From Lepidurus packardi (Eukaryota; Arthropoda; Branchiopoda; Notostraca; Triopsidae): a stretch of DNA of 64,000 bases. The position numbers and the translations under genes were made by a program. Location of the stretch: NCBI GenBank assembly GCA_023053545.1, contig JAKZAN010000199.1:1-64000 (forward strand), written 5' to 3'. Below, in pieces: positions 23,923 through 34,264 of the stretch. The first letter of the stretch is position 1, and each line of letters begins with the position of its first letter. The notes beneath the pieces were generated by a model, which worked only from the letters and a program-made list of their open reading frames with translations, made no database searches and was not told the DNA's origin.

Positions 23923-25242
23923 ATGGGTATCCGCATAGATTGTGTTAAAACAGAAGACTATTAAGAATATTATTAAGCCTCACAGCGAAAATCTGATCTT
24001 GTACTCACCTACATGTTGAGCCATCAGAATGTCATCTAGTCCATTACAGCCTAAAAGCAAGCAGAAATGTCCCTACTCTTCCAGGAAGGACTTGATTACC
24101 AGCACAAAGTGACTTCTCAAATCCTCCAGGTCTTCACTAATGCATTCACGCGACTAGAAACACATATTCTTCACACCTATCAATAAATGGCTGTCTTCGA
24201 GGAGCGTCTAGCCCAAGAAGACGCTCGCATTCCACCCCGTGTCGTCGAATCCTTTAAGATGATCTTCTAGACCATCAAGAACCCCTTGAACGCAACTACT
24301 CAAAACCAAGAGTCTGAGAAAAGCTTGATACTTAAACAAAACATTAAGAGAATTAAGAACAGTCTTGCCACGGAGGGGAAGCAGTACAAAAAGACTGTGC
24401 AGGACGAACTTGACAGCCTTTAAAAGATGTTGCGAGACGTGGCAGCCGCAGTGCCAGCCACGCGGAAAGGGGTAAGTAGCAAACAGTCTGCTTTACAGAA
24501 TCTACTAAACCTAAAAACTTAAACTCCGACCAAATGCAAAACTAACATGAGGGAACCTGGAAAAGTGGCTCTTGGGGACCTTTCAGCAATGGTGGAGCAG
24601 TCCAAAGTTGAGAACCACAGGAGGAAAGAGTTTCTACAAAAGTACTAGCGGCTCTTCTAATGGCACTGCAGGAAAAAGCGGTAAATCTATAAATCTCTTG
24701 GGACCAATATATAAAGCCTCGCCACACAAAATCCCGAGAAACTGCTGGAACTCGCCAACATCGCCAAGGCCGTAACTACTGCTACAGTTCTCTCTGAAGA
24801 GAGTTCAGAGCTCAACTCCATAGCCAGCAATACACACTCCGGAGACTTGGTAGAAGGACATTTCAGCCGAATGATAAAGATCTATCGAGAAGCGATGATG
24901 ATCCGGTAATGGAAGGCCAAAGTCAGTAAGAACTTCATCGTGGAGTCATATCAAGTTTGTTATGTGGCCATAACTTTGGATGAGAGGCTGATAATAACTG
25001 CAAGTAAAAAGGTGGAATAGGAGTATGTTATTTTCGATTTGTGTTGCGCTGATATCAGGCTAGAACCAATGCCATAGAACCCATGTGCGGTCGAGGTCCG
25101 GAGGCTGCGCAAGAGCATCATAGATCTGGGTCACAAATAGATGAGTCAGAGTAACGAGAACAATAGGGTCTGTACACTATTGTTTAGCTTGGAAGAACTG
25201 CGGGAGGAGTTCGAACTACATATGGCTTCACGGCTTAAGTGA
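23923..25242 (+). CDS. Coiled-coil (BAR-like) protein with possible C-terminal PH fold, 439 residues
   Basis: A continuous frame of 440 codons with about 14 UAR codons. Residues 1-280 are long amphipathic helices (KQAEMSLLFQEGLDYQHKV; QNIKRIKNSLATEGKQYKK) like a BAR/coiled-coil module. The last 100 residues alternate short strands and end in a helix (ESYQVCYVAITLDERLIITA ... LFSLEELREEFELHMASRL), the order expected of a PH domain. This would suit a membrane- or GTPase-linked adaptor, but that is inference from secondary-structure pattern. A GTAAGT...TTTACAG stretch of 27 nt near 24472 could be a frame-neutral intron. Confidence 0.55.
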
Positions 25243-25613
25243 CCCTATCCAAATACTCTAACTTTAATTAGTGTGTTTTGAGTGTGCATTCGTATTTTTG
25301 ATAGAGTGGTAGCAGATTTGGTTCGAGAAAATAGGGAGTCATCTCCCGTTACATGGGGTTGAATTGGAGCGTTACTGACTATTACTGATATAAGTTGGTG
25401 AGGCTTCGCATCGTTGTTATCTACTGTACCTTATTCCCAATCGTTATCGCCTAATCAAATACGGATGTGGAAGATAGTGATACCATCCCAATCACTTCCA
25501 TTCCTCGAAAACCTTCACGCTTATACTATTCATTTCCTAGCTTAATTATCCCAACCCTCTTCACTTTAATTATCACTCCTTCTCACACTCCCACCGCCAA
25601 ACAACCGCAACTC
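25243..25613. other. Intergenic region / 5' leader of kinase gene
   Basis: 371 bases. A frame open from GTG 25467 runs into the kinase gene but has no ATG, so I treat it as leader. CT-rich just before the kinase ATG at 25614. No other signal. Confidence 0.5.
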
Positions 25614-27458
25614 ATGTCCCTTACCAAGGTTCCCCACACCCCTGACCACGAAGTCAAACTCGTCCAGTCCGACAAATAGCAGTTTGCTGTCTTCCTCAAC
25701 AAGGAAATCGGTCGCGGAGGCTTTGGCAAAGTCTATAAGGCTGTCGACCTCCTCAAAAAATAATAATAGCTCGCAGTTAAGGTTATCTCCATCTCAGACG
25801 CTACCAGATACAAAGAGATCGAGAGCGAATTGCGGATTGTTCAGCAATTACCGCCTCACCCCAACCTGGTCAGTATTCGCCAGACCAAGTGCTACTCTGC
25901 CAACCACTACTACCTCTTCATGGAGTACTGCGATAGTAGTCTGGCTAAAGTCATCCGCCACAAAAACTGCGCCCCGTGGGAAGAAGAAGAAGTATATCGT
26001 CTACTCTATGAAGTTGTCCAAGGTTACAAGGTGCTGCATGATAAGAACATCCTCCATCACGATCTGAAGCCTGACAATATCCTTATCAAGAAAGGAACTT
26101 ATAAGATCGCAGACTTCGGGTTATCAAGCTTCCTTTCATAGGAGACTACGAACGCTAAAAGACATGGGACCTTGGAATATATTGCGCCTGAAAAGCTATT
26201 AAAGAAAGAACTGGTGGCTAACGAAAAGAGCGACATCTACAGCCTGGGTGTGATTTTGTTCGAGATAATAACAGGAAGACACCCTTATTTAGACTACAAA
26301 GAGCGTGAAACTAGGCAGTTCGCGAGTGACCTCCGTGAGGCGAAACTGCGGTTGCCGAATAAAAATACGATCAGCAACTGCAGTCTGCAATACGTGGAGT
26401 TATTCGACACAGTACTGAGAATGGTCAAGAAAAACGATAAAGAAAGACTCGATTTCGAGGAACTACATACCTATGTTAGCAAAGGGTCTGCTTTTGAGCC
26501 ATTCAGTAACCCCAGCACCTACTCCAAAATTGAGCCTGAGGCTACTCTTCTTGCCAAGGGCGAGGGAGAAGGTGAGGAAGTGGTATTGACCTTCGGTGCA
26601 GTTTCCAAGATGGTGAGCATGCCACTTGACACTCCTGAGGCCGAGTCCGAGGCTTTAAGACAGAAGCTGATATAATAACAGGAAAAAACAAGAAAAATAG
26701 AGGAGGAAAGGACCATTACCGAGATTAGTGAGTATATTATCCAGCAACGCATCCTGGTGTACTACTTTGACAAGCTAGCGAGGCGGCTCACTGTCGAGCA
26801 GATGAAGCACAATTATCTCAACCAGGAGTCAGCTATCGAAAACAGCTAATGTTCTCAGGTTCCAGCCCGTTCTCTCCACTATGACCGGGCAGTCACCTAC
26901 CTGATGATGACGAACAGGTGTCTACTGCACAGACTCGTCAAGGAAATCCAGATTCCCAACATTTTTACATTAGCTCAATGGCGACTCTTCCGCTGTAGCA
27001 AAGAGAAGTCGATTGTAGACCTGATCATTAAGGACCATCGACATGTGGAAGACTCGACCTGTGATCTTTTGGCCTAAGAAAATAAAATAGGGAAAACTGA
27101 ACTCAAGCAGATCATAAATAAGTACAAATAGAATAAGCTGAGGGAACTTCTCGAAGGTCTGAAGTCGAGTCTGCACAATCTGCTGGCCGAAAGAGTCACC
27201 GTGATCGATTTGAGCAATAAGGGGTCCCTGATTACGATCGTCTACACGATCACAGCCATCGACATCGTGGAGAAGATGTTGGAAGGGAAGCCACAGCAGG
27301 CAGACTTGTAGAGCTACCACCGGCTGATTGAGGTGAGCGACCGGAAACACTTGCTGGAGATAGTGGAGGAGAAGTGCGCGTAGTGGGAGTTGATGTACAG
27401 TTTGGACCTCAGTGGACTGGATGAGAAATACGTGCTACAGTTCTTCAGCCGCCAATGA
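25614..27458 (+). CDS. Serine/threonine protein kinase with C-terminal helical region
   Basis: 614 residues, no intron. Kinase signatures: GRGGFG at residues 31-36, LAVKVI with the lysine near 55, the catalytic loop HHDLKPDN near 148-155, DFGLSSF near 167, and LEYIAPEKLL near 190. The catalytic loop has HHD in place of the usual HRD, so the arginine that contacts an activation-loop phosphate is missing. Just before the beta-3 lysine three reassigned codons stand in a row (TAA TAA TAG, 25761-25769), read Glu-Glu-Glu. The C-terminal 330 residues are helical and unrelated to a domain I know. TGA at 27456. Confidence 0.85.
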
Positions 27459-27647
27459 ATAGGCCGATACCCGCGACAAGCAAAGTAGCCAGATCCAATC
27501 CCGAAGTTAATACAATAACTCCAAATTTATAAATATACTCCCATGATTTCTCGTCTAATCAAAGCGCAAAGACTCCGGGGCAATACTTTAATTTGCAAAA
27601 GCCTAACCATATCCAATATTATAGAGCATCCAGTCCCAGCCGAAGTC

Positions 27648-28370
27648 TCAGAGGGGTTGTTTCTGCAGTTGCCTCAATCTCTGCTCGATCATCGCGCTTA
27701 TCCTGCTCTAAAGACTCTAACATGTCTTTATCTGGGTCTGGTACGTGTAGATTGAGTCCAGCTTGTGCATCACAAACCTCTAGACTTGCTTAAAACCTTA
27801 CGCCTCTGTCAAAGACACAGTCTGCCCCGTGTTATTCTTCATCATGAAGCTCTACAGTGAAATCAGGAACACCGAATCCTGGAGTCGGCAAGCGACATCG
27901 AATTCGGTCAAACTATGCTGGGCAAGATAGTCTTTAATTTTATTGCTTCGATCCAAGAGCATGGTCACGATTGCCTTAGGGTCTACGGAAGGGATTGGAG
28001 TTTGAGGATAGAGTCCTGTGGTTGCGTAGTATGACTAGATTGATCGGGCGCCTTATTCTTACTGGTGTTTGGAATCCAGAGTTTTAGTGGTGGCGTCTTT
28101 GCGTGATCCGTTTGAAGAGCGCGGTTTTGGTCTCTTGAGGTGCATAGGAGCAGACTTTTAATTGTGGCTGGTGCGCTGGAGACTGGGTTTGGGAGGGAAT
28201 TCCTAAGCATTGATGGACTTGACGCGAGTTACAGATTCGCGGTGGGTGTTGTTATCCTATTTGGTGGTTTCGGAGTGTTCTTATTTTTTGAGGGTGGTGC
28301 GACTGCTGCGCATCCGTTTGATCTTGAAGTCTGCGCTGTTGCTGGTTTCAGACTTTTCCTGCATCTGCAT
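27648..28370 (-). CDS. Unknown protein, 240 residues
   Basis: Open from ATG 28370 to TGA 27648 with about a dozen UAR codons. The first half is basic and low-complexity (Ser, Thr, Lys, Pro), probably disordered. The second half is a predicted helix bundle (IVTMLLDRSNKIKDYLAQHS; RISAMIEQRLRQLQKQPL). No domain recognised. Its 3' end lies 189 bases from the convergent kinase gene. Confidence 0.5.
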
Positions 28371-28561
28371 TAGACTGGACTGCGAGTACCGAAACCTTGA
28401 GAAGTGGGAGTTGTTAATAAATGCTTATTAAATTTATCTGAGCCTGTTCTGCTTATTTATACTTTTGTCCCTTCTGACCCACACTTCACAGAGTACACCG
28501 TAGTCTGGCAGTATTTTGTTGTTTGCTGTTCTTTAGAAACCAAATTAATACATAGATATCG

Positions 28562-30394
28562 TCAGTCTGTGTCGTCGCTCTCCCGGAACCTCCCGATCTT
28601 GTTCTGCAGAAACTAAGTCGTCGTGTTCTTCCGCATCTGCTTCGACTCCTTCGAACGCGATTTCGTGCCTTTCTCGTTCTTAGAAATTAGAGACGAAGGA
28701 CGCGACCGGTTGGCAGGCAGATAACTATTTGTATTCATGATTTTGGCCAGGGCTGCCATCGCACTCCCGCGGGGGGCTGTGTCGTTGTCAGTCAGGTCGC
28801 TATCGTCTTAGGCGTGGCGGAACTGGTGGGTCTGTTGGGGGACTGCGGGATCATGGTCATCGGACTCGTCGGGATTGCAGTTGTTGATGCGGTTGTTGAG
28901 TATGTCGCTGATGAGTTTGTTCTTCTTGAACACGCCACTGGAATAGCCCAGCTCGCTGATGAGTTCCTCGGAGTTAAGGGTGCGGATGAATTACTCCTCG
29001 TTGACTCGATTGGTGAAATCATTCTGCTGTGTTAGGATGTTAGGTCGACCATCAAAAAAGAGTGTTACGACGAGGAGCCTGTCTAGTCTTTATTTGTTAA
29101 TTTTTGTGTTTTTGTAGGCCCGCACCTGATGGGTGAAGTTGTTGAGGAAACTCTGCAACTGTTCGATTTCGTCCTGCTGCTCGATGATCCTGGACTGGGC
29201 AGTGGCCAGAGCCAGACTCAGCCTTTTGTTCTGGGTTTTGAGTTCCTTCTCAATTTTTTTCTGGTTCCTAATGATCGGGTCGTAATCCAATATCTTTGTA
29301 TTGCTAAAGCGTACTTGCAGAAGATCTGGGTGGTGCTTTTGAGTTCGTTGATGCATTCCTGGTACTGGAGCTCTCTGCTCTTCAGTGTTGCGTTCTGCTT
29401 CTCCAACTATTAGATCCTCTGCCGATAGGCACTCTGCGTATTTGTGGAACTCGCCGTCGTCAGCAGTCGTGTCTTATGCGTGGACTCCAGCTTCGAGTTG
29501 CTCTGAAGCGTGTTCACGAATTCGTTTAAGGACTCGATGAAATTCTTGTCTTTTTCGTTTTCCGGAGGCTGGCAGACCGGCACTTGCTGTTTGTAGAGGA
29601 TATTATATGTGTCTGTATTTTCGTAGTCCTGATGCCGACTCACAGCGCCGCTACTAGCCCTTGCCTCTTTCACAATCCGTGATAGATTAGACTTTCTTGA
29701 TTCGCTGTAATCGTTGTCGTTCTCTTGTATGTTATTGGTCTTCTGAAAACTGGGCTCATTGGCTTACAACTGAATGATGCTTTTCCGGTAGGAGTCCTTC
29801 CTCACACCGCTAGTACTAGTGTTATTGCTAATCAGGTTTGTTGGGGCATTAGACTGTGCTGGCACTGGGTTGCCTTCATATCCACTAAAGAATTTGGGTC
29901 TAGAACTGGCCTTGACGGATACATTGCTCTGGGTGGCCAGTGCCAGCTCACTTGAACTCTCTTCACGCTTTGTTTGCAGCCCTGGACTTTTGATGTTGTT
30001 TAGCTGCTTATAATCTATGGCTTTAAGAGGTGGTTCGCTGGGTGTCCTGGTGTCGAACTTGGAGGATCGGGAGTTGTTATAGCTGGCCAGAACAGATGGC
30101 TGGCTGGGGAGAGTTTCTTTGGGACGGTCAATTTTGGTGCTGTTGGCTCTCTCTTTGACGGGGGTTTTGCTGTCTTTGAGTATTTTGTTAATGTATGCAG
30201 TGTAGTCTTCGGGCAAGTCTCCGAGGACAGCGTCGTAGACTTTGCTCTCCTCATCCTTGACGAAGGTGGGATCTTCCATTTGCTATTCTGTGGCGGGCCT
30301 GCGCTTGCCGTTTTCTGAGATATGGCGGAGTTGAGTATGGAGAAGCGTTTGGAGGGTATGGAGTACTTGCGTAGTTGATTTTGCCTTTGGACAT
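28562..30394 (-). CDS. Coiled-coil protein, about 577 residues
   Basis: Two introns are required: 30315-30366 (52 nt), which joins a first exon MSKGKINYA to the main frame, and 29268-29314 (47 nt), which shifts frame inside a coiled coil so that ELKSTTQIFCK continues as NQKKIEKELKTQNKRL. A third, 29027-29068 (42 nt, frame-neutral, with CTAAC near its 3' end), is possible. The N-terminal half is Ser/Pro-rich. Residues of about 250-400 form a long coiled coil, and the C-terminus is basic. Probably a cytoskeletal or centrosomal structural protein, by inference only. Confidence 0.6.
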
Positions 30395-30663
30395 ACTGGG
30401 GGAGAGTGCTAGATTGCGTAGTTCAATAGGTATTGTTTGTTTAACTACCTTATTATTTCGATAGAGGAATAATATGTATGTTCAGTTTGAAATGGTAGTC
30501 CAGCCACACCCTCTCGCTCCCTCACCTGTGGCCTAAGTTTATAGTTGTCGATTCTTGCATAGGACACTCACCAAAAATAAAAAACTAGTAACTCATTTTT
30601 TGTTGACTCAGATACTGAATCTTTATGCCCACTCGATATTTATTTGAAATTCCTGGTTTTCCA

Positions 30664-31332
30664 TCACGAAATTCTATAGAAACTCGAACTCTCGTGCCGC
30701 ACGCAACCCTTCTCTGCCTGTCCCTACTGTTTCGACCCATGTTTGGACCTGCTCTTCTACTTTCTCCAGCATCTCCACCCCTCATTTTAGTCCTCCCCGC
30801 ATTACCTGAAGTTGTTCCTGCGGTTATTCATCTCTAGATCCCGGACATAGTTCTTCAGGCTCCGATTTTCCTGGAGAAGCAGACTGATTTTCTCAGACTC
30901 CAGATGGTTCTGTTCGATTTCGACTAGCTTCGTCTGAAAATGAAGCTTCTCCTTCTCTAGATTCTTGATCCTCGTCACCAGTTGGTTATTAGTTCGTTAT
31001 TTTTACTACAAGTGCTGCATCAGGTCTGAGATCTGACTCTCGTACATTTCCTCAAGTTTCCGGATGTTCTGCTGGATCCCTTGTGAGTTAGATGTTTTGA
31101 GCTAGACTGTGCAGTCGTCGAGAGTACGGGAGTGCACTTCGTTGTCGGAACTGGGATTGGGGAAGTAATAGGTATCGCGACTCTTGTGGGTGTGCGAGGG
31201 CTAGCGGACTTGGAAGAAGTTGGAGTTGAGGGTGTCCGTGTGCTTGGGACTGAGGAACTGGGAGTGTTTGGGGGTGAGGTTGGTGTCTTCGGACTTCTGC
31301 TTGAGAGAGGCATAAGATGCGTATTTCTTCAT
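30664..31332 (-). CDS. Coiled-coil protein, about 222 residues
   Basis: Starts MKKYASYASLKQKSED, has a Ser/Thr/Pro-rich first half and a strong coiled coil in the second (IQQNIRKLEEMYESQISDL; LEKEKLHFQTKLVEIEQNHL). Four UAR codons occur in one short stretch near the coil start (TAG TAA AAA TAA). The 3' end is uncertain: unspliced it stops at TGA 30664, while a 25- or 49-nt intron would shift it into an Arg/Gly-rich frame ending near 30522. No enzymatic domain. Confidence 0.5.
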
Positions 31333-31554
31333 GCTGCTGACCTTCCAAAAGATTAGTGTTAGTTGTATTCCAAATATATGTCAATCTAGAAAACCAGTAT
31401 AATCGGCAGAGGATGTCTGCCATCTAATTCCCCACTGTATATGTAACCAAGTAGTATCGAGGTGTAGATCGCCCCTAATAAAAAATAAACTGTATCTAGC
31501 CATATTCTACCGCATCCTTGTCCTTCCAATTTTGCATACTTACGCTCTGCTCAC

Positions 31555-32202
31555 ATGAAACATCGTCACCAGCACCCCCTCTGGCGACTCTTCATTGTTC
31601 TCCTCAACACTACACTCTTCAGCTACTTTGCTCTACGCACCATCCACCTTCCTAAACCCCCACAGCCCCTTCCTCCTGATATCAAAATCAATGTCCGTAA
31701 GATCGCTGAACTATCCAGCCATGAAGTCACCCTCTCATTCGAAAAGCGTGCTGAGTTCACGAAGCAATATCTCTTCAAGATCCTGGAGTTCAAAAAACAT
31801 ATTTCATGGGAGGCTCGCGCAACCCTCCGGCTGGGCTACGATCTCAAAGACATAGAATACTTTTCGGACCCTCTTACTAACACTATCCATGTTTCGCGGC
31901 TGCCTCCTTTCAAAGTGCTTTCGATGTACGTGGAAACGCAAGAAATCAAATAGCTGAATGAAAGTGTGCTGAACAGATTCAGTCTTTAGGAGCTGAACTC
32001 TATTTTAGGAAGGAAGGGGATTGAGGAACTCAAACTGTCGATCATGAGTGACTAGCGAGTGATGGAGGCTTTGGCAGACAAGGCACATACTCTGAATAAC
32101 TTTATCCAGCATGAACTCGGCTACGACTTCGCAGGAGTAGACAGTACTATTGATCAGAATAGTTTCGACAATGCATTACAAAGGACCAATAACCAGCCGT
32201 GA
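31555..32202 (+). CDS. DUF4230-like membrane-anchored protein
   Basis: 215 residues, no intron. A hydrophobic segment (WRLFIVLLNTTLFSYFAL, residues 10-27) after a short basic N-terminus predicts a type II membrane anchor. The rest follows the DUF4230 pattern as I remember it: early beta-strands, RATLRLGYDLKDIEYFSD, TIHVSRLPPFKVLSMYVET, then helices with a late AHTLNNFIQHELGYDF segment. DUF4230 proteins are mostly bacterial membrane proteins of unknown function. Three UAR codons show the gene is adapted to this genome. The family call is by eye and moderate. Confidence 0.5.
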
Positions 32203-32590
32203 GAAGATACTAAAGAAATTGCCCTTGGTCGTATCTAAAATTTATTGTCTACTGATACCTTCTGTTTCTGAACTCGACTCCAATTATGTACCTAGCCAGA
32301 CCGCCCATAATGCTAGAACGGCAGACGAGTTAGCAATACTGAACAGCACTCACCCTGATCGTGCGAATATGTGATGCTTTAGATTGTTGTTGAGTTTTGT
32401 TTGTATTTTTAAATACCAGGAGAGCCACTCCTTATTAGGATTGGGTTTCATGACTTGGCCAACTGGCAGGACCAGAATTTTGTTAAAATTATCGCTGCTC
32501 ACCAGAAAAACATACACTTTACGAGCTTTGCTTCAGAATTTGTTTCATAATTAAAGTTTCCCATCAACTCAATCCGACATCGCACTCCTC
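32203..32590. other. Intergenic region
   Basis: 388 bases, AT-rich with T-runs. A 74-codon ATG-initiated ORF (32150-32374) begins inside the preceding gene in another frame; it has no motif and I do not annotate it as a gene. Confidence 0.45.
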
Positions 32591-33142
32591 ATGGGCAAGT
32601 TCAAAGTCATCGCCATTTCTGGGTCTCTCTCCAAGTCTTCTGTCCACACCCACATGCTCCACACCTGCAAGGAACTCAACAACCCCCAGATCGACATCGA
32701 AATCGCTGACATCCACGACTTCCCTCTCTTCAATGAGGATCTTGAGAAACAGGGCGTCCCTGTCCCAGTCAAAACACTCTGTGATAAGGTTCGTGCAGCT
32801 GATGCCATTCTCTTCGCAGTTCCCGAAAACAATGGTTCTGTCTCCGCAGCCCTCAAGAATGCCTACGACTGGCTCAGCAGAGGACAGGAATCGGCTGTCA
32901 AGGGCAAGCTGTTCGGCCAGATCAGTGCAGCAGGCCAAGGCGGTGCCGCTGCACAGGCTCACATGAAGCAGATCGTGCAGTATTGCAAGTTGGTGGGAAT
33001 GGAAGAGCCCAAGGTTCAGATCCAGAGATACGCTCCGGGCAACTTCAACGCTGACGGGTCAGTGGCGAGCGCCGAAATTAAAAAGCAGTTGGGTGCATAC
33101 TTGGATGCCTTCGCCGTGTGGATCAGCAAGAACAAGAAGTGA
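32591..33142 (+). CDS. NADPH-dependent FMN reductase family protein
   Basis: 183 residues, no intron and no UAR codon. The N-terminus FKVIAISGSLSKSSVHT carries the flavodoxin-like phosphate-binding loop (GS-S), and PENNGSVSAALKNAYDWLSR is the family signature around the flavin site. FMN reductases pass electrons from NAD(P)H to flavin or quinones and protect against oxidative stress. The family is common in bacteria and also occurs in plants and fungi. Every glutamate uses GAA or GAG, unlike most neighbours, which suggests high expression or more recent acquisition. TGA at 33140. Confidence 0.85.
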   Translation: MGKFKVIAISGSLSKSSVHTHMLHTCKELNNPQIDIEIADIHDFPLFNEDLEKQGVPVPVKTLCDKVRAADAILFAVPENNGSVSAALKNAYDWLSRGQESAVKGKLFGQISAAGQGGAAAQAHMKQIVQYCKLVGMEEPKVQIQRYAPGNFNADGSVASAEIKKQLGAYLDAFAVWISKNKK

Positions 33143-33325
33143 GCTGCCCGACTGATGCTAAGAAGTGTATTTAGGCAACCCATAGCTTATTATATTTGTA
33201 TCTGAAATTGCGATGCTCTGAATATGATTGATCAGCGTTCTTTACTACAAGTCGGTCTATCTAATCCACTTTTAATATTTCTACTTGGATAACTATTCCC
33301 GAACCAACAAAAACTCGCACAACCT

Positions 33326-34062
33326 ATGGATACAAGTCCCCGCTGCTACAACTGCCAACAATATGGCCACATGGCCTCAGTGTGTCCCAACCGTATACCA
33401 GCCCCATTTATACTGCCAACACAAACTAATCACCCTTCTAGAGAGAGTCGAGAGACAGCTCGGTGGATATGACTCAGGCGTCAGAAGAGATGTCTGCTTC
33501 AACTGCAAGCAGCCAGGCCACTTCTCCAACCAGTGCCCAATGAGTAAGAATTACAGCCATTCAATTCCTGTGCAGATCGGAGACCGCAGAGCTGTTTCAA
33601 CTGTGGCGCATTCGACCATTTCTCGCGCGACTGCAAACAGCCCAGACAACAGCAGCAGCGAAGCTAAATAATATGCCATAATTGCAGCCAGAGCGGACAC
33701 ATAATGAAAGACTGTCCTGCCATGGTTGGAAGTGATGCGATGTATCAGCAACAGCAGCAGGATTACAGTGCTAGATGCTTCAAATGCAACCAATTCGGTC
33801 ACATCGCCATGGCCTGTCCCGGTAAGCCCCTTCTTTTTACAAGTCGCAGTGATGGTGATGAACGCACCCGTGAGGCAGCAGGGACCTGAATGCTACAACT
33901 GCCACCAAGTGGGCCACATTTCGAGAGACTGCAATAAACGTAAGAAGTTATGGGTGATAGATTTGTATTGTAGCGAGGAGCGGCATGGGAAATACGGGGA
34001 GATGCTTCACTTGCGGGGGACAGGGACACATGGCTCGCGAGTGCCCCCAGGGATCCAGATGA
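33326..34062 (+). CDS. CCHC zinc-knuckle protein (CNBP/Gis2-like), seven knuckles
   Basis: Four tiny introns (33393-33441, 33544-33575, 33822-33849, 33940-33973; 49, 32, 28 and 34 nt) yield 197 residues with seven C-X2-C-X4-H-X4-C knuckles: CYNCQQYGHMASVC, CFNCKQPGHFSNQC, CFNCGAFDHFSRDC, CHNCSQSGHIMKDC, CFKCNQFGHIAMAC, CYNCHQVGHISRDC and CFTCGGQGHMAREC. Splicing is needed to bring them all into one frame. This number and spacing fit cellular nucleic-acid-binding protein and yeast Gis2, which bind single-stranded nucleic acid and regulate translation. One UAR codon lies between knuckles three and four. Confidence 0.9.
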
Positions 34063-34264
34063 GTCCGGAGCAGCAGCCGAGTTCGAAACGCGTGAATTGA
34101 TGCTCATATCCAATAAATTACACATTCGACATTGCCTTGAATTATGAGCATATCACAGAATAATGGGGTGAGCAATGCAGTCGCAGAATTACACAGCATC
34201 TCACTGTAGGATAGGGCCATAATATTATATTGAGCGATACTCCTAATACTCTTCTCCAGCCGCA

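Noticed and set aside
29218-29356. Programmed frameshift in a coiled-coil gene
   Set aside because: A 47-nt GT-AG intron (29268-29314) of typical length restores the frame.
32150-32374. 74-codon ATG ORF overlapping the DUF4230-like gene
   Set aside because: Overlaps the end of a better-supported gene in another frame, has no UAR codon and no motif.
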